NCBI GenBank assembly: GCA_949126835.1
Contig: OX421507.1
Coordinates: 34,245,115-34,309,114 of the forward strand
From: Anisus vortex
Taxonomy: Eukaryota; Mollusca; Gastropoda; Planorbidae
Direction: 5' to 3'
DNA: 64,000 nt
This document shows, one piece after another, positions 32,501 through 45,900 of this stretch. Each line of letters begins with the position of its first letter. Position 1 is the stretch's first letter. The notes below the pieces were generated by a model. It worked only from the letters and a program-made list of their open reading frames with translations. It was not told the origin of the DNA and did not search any database. The position numbers and the translations under genes were made by a program.

Positions 32501-35500
32501 CTGGGTAGGTCGGCGCTACAGCTGAGTACAACGGCGCTACCTTTTAGTATGTCGGCGCTACCATTTAGTAGGTCGGCACTACCGCTGGGTAGGTCGGCGC
32601 TACCGCTGGGTAGGTCGGCGCTACCGCTGGGTAGGTCGGCGCTATCGCTGGGTAGGTCGGCGCTACAGTTGAGTACGTCGGCGCTACCTTTTAGTAGGTC
32701 GGCGCTACCTTTTAGTAGGTCGGCGCAACTTCTAGTAGGTCGGTGCCACCTTTGAGTAGGTCGGCGCCACCGCTAAGTAGGTCGGCGCTACCGCTGGGTA
32801 GGTCGGCGCTACAGTTGAGTACGTCGGCGCTACCTTTTAGTAGGTCGGCACTACCTTTAAGTAGGTCGGCGCCACCGCTAAGTAGGTCGGGGCTACCGCT
32901 GGGTATGTCGGCGCTACCGCTGGGTAGGTCGCGCTACCGCCGGGTAGGTCGGCGCTACCGCCGGGTAGGTCGGCGCTACTTCTGGGTAGGTCGGCGCTAC
33001 CGCTGGGTAGGTCGGCGCTACCGCTGAGTAGGTCGGCGCTACCGTTGGGTAGGTCGGCGCTACCGCTGGGTAGGTCGGCGCTACCGCTGAGTAGGTCGGC
33101 GCTACAGTTGAGTACGTGGGCGCTACCTTTTAGTTGGTCGGCGCTACCTTTGAGTAGGTCGGCGCCATTGCTATATAGGTCGGCGCTATCGCTGGGTAGG
33201 TCGGAGCCACCGCTAAGTAGGTCGGCGCTACCGCTGGGTAGGTCGGCGCTACCGCTGGGTAGGTCGGCGCTACCGCTGGGTAGGTCGGCGCTACCCCTGG
33301 GTAGGTCGGCGCTACCGCTGGGTAGGTCGGCGCTACAGCTGAGTACGTCGGCGCTACCTTTTAGTAGGTCGGCGCTACCATTTAGTAGGTCGGCACTACC
33401 GCTGGGTAGGTCGGCGCTACCGCTGGGTAGGTCGGCGCTACCGCTGGGTAGGTCGGCGCTATCGCTGGGTAGGTCGGCGCTATCGCTGGGTAGGTCGGCG
33501 CTACAGTTGAGTACGTCGGCGCTACCTTTTAGTAGGTCGGCGCTACCTTTTAGTAGGTCGGCGCAACTTTTAGTAGGTCGGTGCCACCTTTGAGTAGGTC
33601 GGCGCTACCGCTAAGTAGGTCGGCGCTACCGCTGGGTAGGTCGGCGCTACCGCTGGGTAGGTCGGCGCTACCGCTGAGTAGGTCGGCGCTACCGCTGAGT
33701 AGGTCGTCGCTACCGCTGTGTAGGTCGGCGCTACCGCTGGGTAGGCCGGCGCTACCTCTGAGTACGTCGGCGCTACCTTTTAGTAGGTCAGCGCTACCTT
33801 TGAGTAGGTCTGCGCTACCGCTAAGTAGGTCGGCGCTACCGCTGGGTAGGTCGGCGCTACCGCTGGGTAGGTCGGCGCTATCGCTGGGTAGGTCGGCGCT
33901 ACCGCTGGATAGGTCGGCGCTACCGCTGGGTAGGTCGGCGCTACCGCTGAGTAGGTCGGCTCTACCGCTGGGTAGGTCGGCGCTACAGTTGAGTACGTTA
34001 GCGCTACCTTTTAAAAGGTCGGCGCTACCTTTTAGTAGGTCTGCGCCACCCCTAAGTAGTTCGGCGCTACCGCTGAGTAGGTCGGCGCTACCGCTGGGTA
34101 AGTCGGCACTACCGTTTAGTAGGTCGCCGCTACCGCTGGATAGGTCGGCGCTACCACTGGGTAGGTCGGTGCTACCGCTGAGTAAGTCGGCGCTACCGCT
34201 GAGTAGGTCGGCGCTAACGCTGAGTAAGTCGGCGCTACCTTTTAGTAGGTCGGCGCTACCTTTTAGTAGGTCGGCGCAACTTTTAGTAGGTCGGTGCCAC
34301 CTTTGAGTAGGTCGGCGCTACCGCTAAGTAGGTCGGCGCTACCGCTGGGTAGGTCGCGCTACCGCCGGGTAGGTCGGCGCTACGGCTGGGTAGGTCGGCG
34401 CTACTTCTGGGTAGGTCGGCGCTACCGCTGGGTAGGTCGGCGCTACCGCTGGGTAGGTCGGCGCTACCGTTGGGTAGGTCGGCGCTACCGCTGGGTAGGT
34501 CGGCGCTACCGCTGAGTAGGTCGGCGCTACAGTTGAGTACATCGGCGCTACCTTTTAGTTGGTCGGCGCTACCTTTGAGTAGGTCGGCGCCACTGCTATA
34601 TAGGTCCGCGCTATCGCTGGGTAGGTCGGAGCCACCGGTAAGTAGGTCGGCGCTACCGCTGGGTAGGTCGGCGCTACCGCTGGGTAGGTCGTAGCTACCG
34701 CTGGGTAGGTCGGCGCTACCCCTGGGTAGGTCGGCGCTACCGCTGGGTAGGTCGGCGCTACAGCTGAGTACAACGGCGCTACCTTTTAGTATGTCGGCGC
34801 TACCATTTAGTAGGTCGGCACTAACGCTGGGTAGGTCGGCGCTACCGCTGGGTAGGTCGGCGCTACCGCTGGGTAGGTCGGCGCTATCGCTGGGTAGGTC
34901 GGCGCTACAGTTGAGTACGTCGGCGCTACCTTTTAGTAGGTCGGCGCTACCTTTTAGTAGGTCGGCGCAACTTCTAGTAGGTCGGTGCCACCTTTGAGTA
35001 GGTCGGCGCCACCGCTAAGTAGGTCGGCGCTACCGCTGGGTAGGTCGGCGCTACCGCTGGGTAGGTCGGCGCTACCGCTGAGTACGTCGGCGCTACCTTT
35101 TAGTAGGTCGGCGCTACCATTTAGTAGGTCGGCGCCACCTTTGAGTAGGTCTGCGCCACCACTAAGTAGGTCGGCGCTACCGCTGGGTAGGTCGGCGCTA
35201 CCGCTGAGTAGGTCGGCGCTACCGCTGAGTAGGTCGGCGCTACCGCTGGGTACGTCGGCGCTACCTTTTAGTAGGTCGGCGCTACCGCTGTGTAGGTCGG
35301 CGCTACCTTTCAGTAGGTCAGCGCTACCGCTGAGTAGGTCGGCGATACCGCTGAGAAGGTCGGCGCTAACGCTGAGTAAGTTGGCGCTACCGCTGAGTTG
35401 GTCGGCACTACCGCCGGGTAGGTCGGTGCTTCCGCCGGGTAGTTCGGCGCTACCGCTGGGTAGGTCGGCGCTACCGCTGGGTAGGTCGGCGCTACAGTTG

Positions 35501-38500
35501 AGTACGTCGGCGCAACCTTTTAGTAGGTCGGCGCTACCTTTAAGTAAGTCGGCGCCACCGCTAAGTAGGTCGGGGCTACCGCTGGGTAGGTCGGCGCTAC
35601 CGCTGGGTAGGTCGGCGCTACCGCTGAGTAGGTCGGCGCTACCGCTGAGTACGTCGGCGCTGCCTTTTAAAAGGTCGGCGCTACCTTTGAGTAGGTCGGC
35701 GATACCGCTAGGTAGGTCGGCGCTACCGCCGGGTAGGTCGGCGCTACCGCCGGGTAGGTCGGCGCTACCGCTGGGTAGGTCGGCGCTACTTCTGGGTAGG
35801 TCGGCGCTACCGCTGGGTAGGTCGGCGCTACCACTGGGTAGGTCGGCGCTACCGCTGGGTAGGTCGGCGCTACCGCTGGGTAGGTCGGCGCTACCGCTGA
35901 GTAGGTCGGCGCTACAGCTGAGTACGTCGGCGCTACCTTTTAGTAGGTCGGCGCTACCATTTAGTAGGTCGGCGCCTTCTTTGAGTAGGTCGGCGCCACC
36001 ACTAAGTAGGTCGGCGCTACCGCTGGGTAGGTCGGCGCTACCGCTGAGTAGGTCGGCGCTACCGCTGAGTAGGTCGGCGCTACCGCTGGGTACGTCGGCG
36101 CTACCTTTTAGTAGGTCGGCGCTACCGCTGTGTAGGTCGGCGCTACCTTTCAGTAGGTCAGCGCTACCGCTGAGTAGGTCGGCGATACCGCTGGATAAGT
36201 CGGCGCTACCTTTTGTAGGTCGGCGCTAACTTTGAGTAGGTCTGCGCCACCGCTAAGTAGGTCGCCGCTACCGCTGGGTAGGTCGGCGCTACCGCTGGAT
36301 AGGTCGGCGCTACCGCTGGGTAGGTCGGCGCTACCGCTGCGTAGGTCGGCGCTCCCGCTGAGTAGGTCGGCGCTACCGCTGGGTAGGTCGGCGCTACCGC
36401 TGGGTAGGCCGGCGCTACCGCTGGGTAGGCCGGCGCTACCTCTGAGTACGTCGGCGCTACCTTTTAGTAGGTCAGCGCTACCTTTGAGTAGGTCTGCGCC
36501 ACCGCAAAGTAGGTCGCCGCTACAGCTGGGTAGGTCGGCGCTACCGTTGGGTAGGTCGGCGCTACCGCTGGGTAATTCGGCACTACCGTTTAGTAGGTCG
36601 GCGCTACCGCTGGATAGGTCGGCGCTACCACTGGGTAGGTCGGTGCTACCGCGGAGTATGTCGGCGCTACCTCTGAGAACGTCGGCGCTACATTTGAGTA
36701 TGTCGGCGCTACCTTTGAGTAGGTCGGTGCAACCGCTAAGTACGTCGGCGCTACCGCTTAGTAGGTCGGCGCTACCGCTAAGTAGGTCGGCGCTACAGTT
36801 GAGTACGTCGGCCCTACCTTTTAGTAGGTCGGCGCTACCTTTAAGTAAGTCGGCGCCACCGCTAAGTAGGTCGGAGCTACCGCTGGGTAGGTCGGCGCTA
36901 CCGCTGGGTAGGTCGCGCTTCCGCCGGGTAGGTCGGCGCTACCGCCGGGTAGGTCGGCGCTACTTCTGGGTAGGTCGGCGCTACCGCTGGGTAGGTCGGC
37001 GCTACCGTTGGGTAGGTCGGCGCTACCGCTGGGTAGGTCGGCGCTACCGCTGAGTAGGTCGGCGCTACAGTTGAGTACGTCGGCGCTACCTTTTAGTTGG
37101 TCGGCGCTACCTTTGAGTAGGTCGGCGCAACCGCTAAGTACGTCGGCGCTACCGCTAAGTAGGTCGGCGCTACCGCTAAGTAGGTCGGCGCTACAGTTGA
37201 GTACGTCGGCGCTACCTTTTAGTAGGTTGGCGCTACCTTTAAGTAGGTCGGCGCCACCGCTAAGTAGGTCGGGGCTACCGCTGGGTAGGTCGGTGCTACC
37301 GCTGGGTAGGTCGCGCTACCGCCGGGTAGGTCGGCGCTACGGCTGGGTAGGTCGGCGCTACTTCTGGGTAGGTCGGCGCTACCGCTGGGTAGGTCGGCGC
37401 TACCGCTGGGTAGGTCGGCGCTACCGTTGGGTAGGTCGGCGCTACCGCTGGGTAGGTCGGCGCTACCGCTGAGTAGGTCGGCGCTACAGTTGAGTACATC
37501 GGCGCTACCTTTTAGTTGGTCGGCGCTACCTTTGAGTAGGTCGGCGCCACTGCTATATAGGTCCGCGCTATCGCTGGGTAGGTCGGAGCCACCGGTAAGT
37601 AGGTCGGCGCTACCGCTGGGTAGGTCGGCGCTACCGCTGGGTAGGTCGGCGCTACCGCTGGGTAGGTCGGCGCTACCCCTGGGTAGGTCGGCGCTACCGC
37701 TGGGTAGGTCGGCGCTACAGCTGAGTACAACGGCGCTACCTTTTAGTATGTCGGCGCTACCATTTAGTAGGTCGGCACTACCGCTGGGTAGGTCGGCGCT
37801 ACCGCTGGGTAGGTCGGCGCTACCGCTTAGTAGGTCGGCGCTATCGCTGGGTAGGTCGGCGCTACAGTTGAGTACGTCGGCGCTACCTTTTAGTAGGTCG
37901 GCGCTACCTTTTAGTAGGTCGGCGCAACTTCTAGTAGGTCGGTGCCACCTTTGAGTAGGTCGGCGCCACCGCTAAGTAGGTCGGCGCTACCGCTGGGTAG
38001 GTCGGCGCTACCGCTGGGTAGGTCGGCGCTACCGCTGGGTAGGTCGGCGCTACCCCTGGGTAGGTCGGCGCTACCGCTGGGTAGGTCGGCGCTACAGCTG
38101 AGTACAACGGCGCTACCTTTTAGTATGTCGGCGCTACCATTTAGTAGGTCGGCACTACCGCTGGGTAGGTCGGCGCTACCGCTGGGTAGGTCGGCGCTAC
38201 CGCTGGGTAGGTCGGCGCTATCGCTGGGTAGGTCGGCGCTACAGTTGAGTACGTCGGCGCTACCTTTTAGTAGGTCGGCGCTACCTTTTAGTAGGTCGGC
38301 GCAACTTCTAGTAGGTCGGTGCCACCTTTGAGTAGGTCGGCGCCACCGCTAAGTAGGTCGGCGCTACCGCTGGGTAGGTCGGCGCTACAGTTGAGTACGT
38401 CGGCGCTACCTTTTAGTAGGTCGGCACTACCTTTAAGTAGGTCGGCGCCACCGCTAAGTAGGTCGGGGCTACCGCTGGGTATGTCGGCGCTACCGCTGGG

Positions 38501-39927
38501 TAGGTCGCGCTACCGCCGGGTAGGTCGGCGCTACCGCCGGGTAGGTCGGCGCTACTTCTGGGTAGGTCGGCGCTACCGCTGGGTAGGTCGGCGCTACCGC
38601 TGAGTAGGTCGGCGCTACCGTTGGGTAGGTCGGCGCTACCGCTGGGTAGGTCGGCGCTACCGCTGAGTAGGTCGGCGCTACAGTTGAGTACGTGGGCGCT
38701 ACCTTTTAGTTGGTCGGCGCTACCTTTGAGTAGGTCGGCGCCATTGCTATATAGGTCGGCGCTATCGCTGGGTAGGTCGGAGCCACCGCTAAGTAGGTCG
38801 GCGCTACCGCTGGGTAGGTCGGCGCTACCGCTGGGTAGGTCGGCGCTACCGCTGGGTAGGTCGGCGCTACCCCTGGGTAGGTCGGCGCTACCGCTGGGTA
38901 GGTCGGCGCTACAGCTGAGTACGTCGGCGCTACCTTTTAGTAGGTCGGCGCTACCATTTAGTAGGTCGGCACTACCGCTGGGTAGGTCGGCGCTACCGCT
39001 GGGTAGGTCGGCGCTACCGCTGGGTAGGTCGGCGCTATCGCTGGGTAGGTCGGCGCTATCGCTGGGTAGGTCGGCGCTACAGTTGAGTACGTCGGCGCTA
39101 CCTTTTAGTAGGTCGGCGCTACCTTTTAGTAGGTCGGCGCAACTTTTAGTAGGTCGGTGCCACCTTTGAGTAGGTCGGCGCTACCGCTAAGTAGGTCGGC
39201 GCTACCGCTGGGTAGGTCGGCGCTACCGCTGGGTAGGTCGGCGCTACCGCTGAGTAGGTCGGCGCTACCGCTGAGTAGGTCGTCGCTACCGCTGTGTAGG
39301 TCGGCGCTACCGCTGGGTAGGCCGGCGCTACCTCTGAGTACGTCGGCGCTACCTTTTAGTAGGTCAGCGCTACCTTTGAGTAGGTCTGCGCTACCGCTAA
39401 GTAGGTCGGCGCTACCGCTGGGTAGGTCGGCGCTACCGCTGGGTAGGTCGGCGCTATCGCTGGGTAGGTCGGCGCTACCGCTGGATAGGTCGGCGCTACC
39501 GCTGGGTAGGTCGGCGCTACCGCTGAGTAGGTCGGCTCTACCGCTGGGTAGGTCGGCGCTACAGTTGAGTACGTTAGCGCTACCTTTTAAAAGGTCGGCG
39601 CTACCTTTTAGTAGGTCTGCGCCACCCCTAAGTAGTTCGGCGCTACCGCTGAGTAGGTCGGCGCTACCGCTGGGTAAGTCGGCACTACCGTTTAGTAGGT
39701 CGCCGCTACCGCTGGATAGGTCGGCGCTACCACTGGGTAGGTCGGTGCTACCGCTGAGTAAGTCGGCGCTACCGCTGAGTAGGTCGGCGCTAACGCTGAG
39801 TAAGTCGGCGCTACCTTTTAGTAGGTCGGCGCTACCTTTTAGTAGGTCGGCGCAACTTTTAGTAGGTCGGTGCCACCTTTGAGTAGGTCGGCGCTACCGC
39901 TAAGTAGGTCGGCGCTACCGCTGGGTA
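29503..39927. repeat. Direct tandem duplication, 5,576-bp offset
   Basis: 29503-34351 is repeated at 35079-39927 with an offset of exactly 5,576 bp; open-frame boundaries and rare variants (GCGCCTTC, TTTTGTAGG, CCGCGGAGTATG) coincide throughout. The second copy starts where the first period ends, so this is a head-to-tail duplication. The final about 0.73 kb of the first period (34340-35079) instead matches 31721-32460 and is absent after the second copy. Confidence 0.88.
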
Positions 39928-42900
39928 GGTCGGCGCTACCGCTGGGTAGGTCGGCGCTACCGCTGAGTAGGTCGGCGCTACCGTTGAGTAGGTCGTCGCT
40001 ACCGCTGTGTAGGTCGGCGCTACCGCTGGGTAGGCCGGCGCTACCTCTGAGTACGTCGGCGCTACCTTTTAGTAGGTCAGCGCTACCTTTGAGTAGGTCT
40101 GCGCCGACGCTAAGTAGGTCGCCGCTACCGCTGGGTAGGTCGGCGCCACCGCTGGGTAGGTCGGCGCTACCGCTGGGTAGGTCGGCGCTACCGCTGAGTA
40201 GGTCGGCTCTACCGCTGGGTAGGTCGGCGCTACAGTTGAGTACGTCAGCGCTACCTTTTAAAAGGTCGGCGCTACCTTTTAGTAGGTCTGCGCCACCCCT
40301 AAGTAGTTCGGCGCTACCGCTGAGTAGGTCGGCGCTACCGCTGGGTAAGTCGGCACTACCGTTTAGTAGGTCGCCGCTACCGCTGGATAGGTCGGCGCTA
40401 CCACTGGGTAGGTCGGTGCTACCGCTGAGTAAGTCGGCGCTACCGCTGAGTAGGTCGGCGCTAACGCTGAGTAAGTCGGCGCTACCGCTGAGTAGGTCGG
40501 CACTACCGCCGGGTAGGTCGGCGCTACCGCTGGGTAGGTCGGCGCTACCGCTGGGTAGGTCGGCGCTACCGCTAAGTAGGTCGGCGCTACAGATGAGTAC
40601 GTCGGCGCTACATTTTAGTAGGTCGGCGCTACCTTTAAGTAAGTCGGCGCCACCGCTAAGTAGGTCGGGGCTAACGCTGGGTAGGTCGGCGCTACCGCTG
40701 GGTAGGTCGGCGCTACCGCTGAGTAGGTCGGCGCTACCGCTGAGTACGTCGGCGCTACCGCTGAGTAGGTCGGCGCTACCGCTGAGTACGTCGGCGCTAC
40801 CTTTTAGTAGGTCGGCGCTACCTTTGAGTAGGTCGGCGCTACCGCTGGATAGGTCGGCGCTACCACTGGGTAGGTCGGTGCTACCGCTGAGTAAGTCGGC
40901 GCTACCGCTGAGTAGGTCGGCGCTAACGCTGAGTAAGTCATCGCTACCGCTGAGTTGGTCGGCACTACCGCCGGGTAGGTCGGTGCTTCCGCCGGGTAGG
41001 TCGGCGCTACCGCTGGGTAGGTCGGCGCTACCGCTGGGTAGGTCGGCGCTACAGTTGAGTACGTCGGCGCTACCTTTTAGTAGGTCGGCGCTACCTTTAA
41101 GTAAGTCGGCGCCACCGCTAAGTAGGTCGGGGCTACCGCTGGGTAGGTCGGCGCTACCGCTGGGTAGGTCGGCGCTACCGCTGGGTAGGTCGGCGCTACC
41201 GCTGAGTAGGTCGGTGCTACCGCTGAGTACGTCGGCGCTACCGCTGAGTAGGTCGGCGCTACCGCTGAGTACGTCGGCGCTACCTTTTAGTAGGTCGGCG
41301 CTACCTTTGAGTAGGTCGGCGATACCGCTAGGTAGGTCGGCGCTACCGCCGGGTAGGTCGGCGCTACCGCCGGGTAGGTCGGCGCTACTTCTGGGTAGGT
41401 CGGCGCTACCGCTGGGTAGGTCGGCGCTACCGCTGGGTAGGTCGGCGCTACCGCTGGGTAGGTCGGCGCTACCGCTGGGTAGGTCGGCGCTACCGCTGAG
41501 TAGGTCGGCGCTACAGCTGAGTACGTCGGCGCTACAGCTGAGTACGTCGGCGCTACCTTTTAGTAGGTCGGCGCTACCATTTAGTAGGTCGGCGCCACCT
41601 TTGAGTAGGTCTGCGCCACCACTAAGTAGGTCGGCGCTACCGCTGGGTAGGTCGGCGCTACCGCTGAGTAGGTCGGCGCTACCGCTGAGTAGGTCGGCGC
41701 TACCGCTGGGTACGTCGGCGCTACCTTTTAGTAGGTCGGCGCTACCGCTGTGTAGGTCGGCGCTACCTTTCAGTAGGTCAGTGCTACCGCTGAGTAGGTC
41801 GGCGATACCGCTGAGAAGGTCGGCGCTAACGCTGAGTAAGTTGGCGCTACCGCTGAGTTGGTCGGCACTACCGCCGGGTAGGTCGGTGCTTCCGCCAGGT
41901 AGGTCGGCGCTACCGCTGGGTAGGTCGGCGCTACCGCTGGGTAGGTCGGCGCTACAGTTGAGTACGTCGGCGCAACCTTTTAGTAGGTCGGCGCTACCTT
42001 TAAGTAAGTCGGCGCCACCGCTAAGTAGGTCGGGGCTACCGCTGGGTAGGTCGGCGCTACCGCTGGGTAGGTCGGCGCTACCGCTGAGTAGGTCGGCGCT
42101 ACCGTTGGGTAGGTCGGCGCTACCGCTGGGTAGGTCGGCGCTACCGCTGAGTAGGTCGGCGCTACAGTTGAGTACGTCGGCGCTACCTTTTAGTTGGTCG
42201 GCGCTACCTTTGAGTAGGTCGGCGCAACCGCTAAGTACGTCGGCGCTACCGCTAAGTAGGTCGGCGCTACCGCTAAGTAGGTCGGCGCTACAGTTGAGTA
42301 CGTCGGCGCTACCTTTTAGTAGGTTGGCGCTACCTTTAAGTAGGTCGGCGCCACCGCTAAGTAGGTCGGGGCTACCGCTGGGTAGGTCGGTGCTACCGCT
42401 GGGTAGGTCGCGCTACCGCCGGGTAGGTCGGCGCTACGGCTGAGTAGGTCGGCGCTACTTCTGGGTAGGTCGGCGCTACCGCTGGGTAGGTCGGCGCTAC
42501 CGCTGGGTAGGTCGGCGCTACCGTTGGGTAGGTCGGCGCTACCGCTGGGTAGGTCGGCGCTACCGCTGAGTAGGTCGGCGCTACAGTTGAGTACATCGGC
42601 GCTACCTTTTAGTTAGTCGGCGCTACCTTTGAGTAGGTCGGCGCCACTGCTATATAGGTCCGCGCTATCGCTGGGTAGGTCGGAGCCACCGGTAAGTAGG
42701 TCGGCGCTACCGCTGGGTAGGTCGGCGCTACCGCTGGGTAGGTCGGCGCTACCGCTGGGTAGGTCGGCGCTACCCCTGGGTAGGTCGGCGCTACCGCTGG
42801 GTAGGTCGGCGCTACAGCTGAGTACAACGGCGCTACCTTTTAGTATGTCGGCGCTACCATTTAGTAGGTCGGCACTACCGCTGGGTAGGTCGGCGCTACC

Positions 42901-45900
42901 TTTGGGTAGGTCGGCGCTACCGCTTAGTAGGTCGGCGCTATCGCTGGGTAGGTCGGCGCTACAGTTGAGTACGTCGGCGCTACCTTTTAGTAGGTCGGCG
43001 CTACCTTTTAGTAGGTCGTCGCTACCGCTGTGTAGGTCGGCGCTACCGCTGGGTAGGCCGGCGCTACCTCTGAGTACGTCGGCGCTACCTTTTAGTAGGT
43101 CAGCGCTACCTTTGAGTAGGTCTGCGCTACCGCTAAGTAGGTCGGCGCTTCCGCTGGGTAGGTCGGCGCTACCGCTGGGTAGGTCGGCGCTATCGCTGGG
43201 TAGGTCGGCGCTACCGCTGGATAGGTCGGCGCTACCGCTGGGTAGGTCGGCGCTACCGCTGAGTAGGTCGGCACTACCGTTTAGTAGGTCGCCGCTACCG
43301 CTGGATAGGTCGGCGCTACCACTGGGTAGGTCGGTGCTACCGCTGAGTAAGTCGGCGCTACCGCTGAGTAGGTCGGCGCTAACGCTGAGTAAGTCGGCGC
43401 TACCTTTTAGTAGGTCGGCGCTACCTTTTAGTAGGTCGGCGCAACTTTTAGTAGGTCGGTGCCACCTTTGAGTAGGTCGGCGCCACCTTTGAGTAGGTCG
43501 GCGCTACCGCTAAGTAGGTCGGCGCTACCGCTGGGTAGGTCGGCGCTACCGCTGGGTAGGTCGGCGCTACCGCTGAGTAGGTCGGCGCTACCGCTGAGTA
43601 GGTCGTCGCTACCGCTGTGTAGGTCGGCGCTACCGCTGGGTAGGCCGGCGCTACCTCTGAGTACGTCGGCGCTACCTTTTAGTAGGTCAGCGCTACCTTT
43701 GAGTAGGTCTGCGCCGACGCTAAGTAGGTCGCCGCTACCGCTGGGTAGGTCGGCGCCACCGCTGGGTAGGTCGGCGCTACCGCTGGGTAGGTCGGCGCTA
43801 CCGCTGAGTAGGTCGGCTCTACCGCTGGGTAGGTCGGCGCTACAGTTGAGTACGTCAGCGCTACCTTTTAAAAGGTCGGCGCTACCTTTTAGTAGGTCTG
43901 CGCCACCCCTAAGTAGTTCGGCGCTACCGCTGAGTAGGTCGGCGCTACCGCTGGGTAAGTCGGCACTACCGTTTAGTAGGTCGCCGCTACCGCTGGATAG
44001 GTCGGCGCTACCACTGGGTAGGTCGGTGCTACCGCTGAGTAAGTCGGCGCTACCGCTGAGTAGGTCGGCGCTAACGCTGAGTAAGTCGGCGCTACCGCTG
44101 AGTAGGTCGGCACTACCGCCGGGTAGGTCGGCGCTACCGCTGGGTAGGTCGGCGCTACCGCTGGGTAGGTCGGCGCTACCGCTAAGTAGGTCGGCGCTAC
44201 AGATGAGTACGTCGGCGCTACATTTTAGTAGGTCGGCGCTACCTTTAAGTAAGTCGGCGCCACCGCTAAGTAGGTCGGGGCTAACGCTGGGTAGGTCGGC
44301 GCTACCGCTGGGTAGGTCGGCGCTACCGCCGAGTAGGTCGGCGCTACCGCTGAGTACGTCGGCGCTACCGCTGAGTAGGTCGGCGCTACCGCTGAGTACG
44401 TCGGCGCTACCTTTTAGTAGGTCGGCGCTACCTTTGAGTAGGTCGGCGCTACCGCTGGATAGGTCGGCGCTACCACTGGGTAGGTCGGTGCTACCGCTGA
44501 GTAAGTCGGCGCTACCGCTGAGTAGGTCGGCGCTAACGCTGAGTAAGTCATCGCTACCGCTGAGTTGGTCGGCACTACCGCCGGGTAGGTCGGTGCTTCC
44601 GCCGGGTAGGTCGGCGCTACCGCTGGGTAGGTCGGCGCTACCGCTGGGTAGGTCGGCGCTACAGTTGAGTACGTCGGCGCTACCTTTTAGTAGGTCGGCG
44701 CTACCTTTAAGTAAGTCGGCGCCACCGCTAAGTAGGTCGGGGCTACCGCTGGGTAGGTCGGCGCTACCGCTGGGTAGGTCGGCGCTACCGCTGGGTAGGT
44801 CGGCGCTACCGCTGAGTAGGTCGGTGCTACCGCTGAGTACGTCGGCGCTACCGCTGAGTAGGTCGGCGCTACCGCTGAGTACGTCGGCGCTACCTTTTAG
44901 TAGGTCGGCGCTACCTTTGAGTAGGTCGGCGATACCGCTAGGTAGGTCGGCGCTACCGCCGGGTAGGTCGGCGCTACCGCCGGGTAGGTCGGCGCTACTT
45001 CTGGGTAGGTCGGCGCTACCGCTGGGTAGGTCGGCGCTACCGCTGGGTAGGTCGGCGCTACCGCTGGGTAGGTCGGCGCTACCGCTGGGTAGGTCGGCGC
45101 TACCGCTGAGTAGGTCGGCGCTACAGCTGAGTACGTCGGCGCTACAGCTGAGTACGTCGGCGCTACCTTTTAGTAGGTCGGCGCTACCATTTAGTAGGTC
45201 GGCGCCACCTTTGAGTAGGTCTGCGCCACCACTAAGTAGGTCGGCGCTACCGCTGGGTAGGTCGGCGCTACCGCTGAGTAGATCGGCGCTACCGCTGAGT
45301 AGGTCGGCGCTACCGCTGGGTACGTCGGCGCTACCTTTTAGTAGGTCGGCGCTACCGCTGTGTAGGTCGGCGCTACCTTTCAGTAGGTCAGCGCTACCGC
45401 TGAGTAGGTCGGCGATACCGCTGAGAAGGTCGGCGCTAACGCTGAGTAAGTTGGCGCTACCGCTGAGTTGGTCGGCACTACCGCCGGGTAGGTCGGTGCT
45501 TCCGCCGGGTAGGTCGGCGCTACCGCTGGGTAGGTCGGCGCTACCGCTGGGTAGGTCGGCGCTACAGTTGAGTACGTCGGCGCAACCTTTTAGTAGGTCG
45601 GCGCTACCTTTAAGTAAGTCGGCGCCACCGCTAAGTAGGTCGGGGCTACCGCTGGGTAGGTCGGCGCTACCGCTGGGTAGGTCGGCGCTACCGCTGAGTA
45701 GGTCGGCGCTACCGCTGAGTACGTCGGCGCTGCCTTTTAAAAGGTCGGCGCTACCTTTGAGTAGGTCGGCGATACCGCTAGGTAGGTCGGCGCTACCGCC
45801 GGGTAGGTCGGCGCTACCGCCGGGTAGGTCGGCGCTACCGCTGGGTAGGTCGGCGCTACTTCTGGGTAGGTCGGCGCTACCGCTGGGTAGGTCGGCGCTA

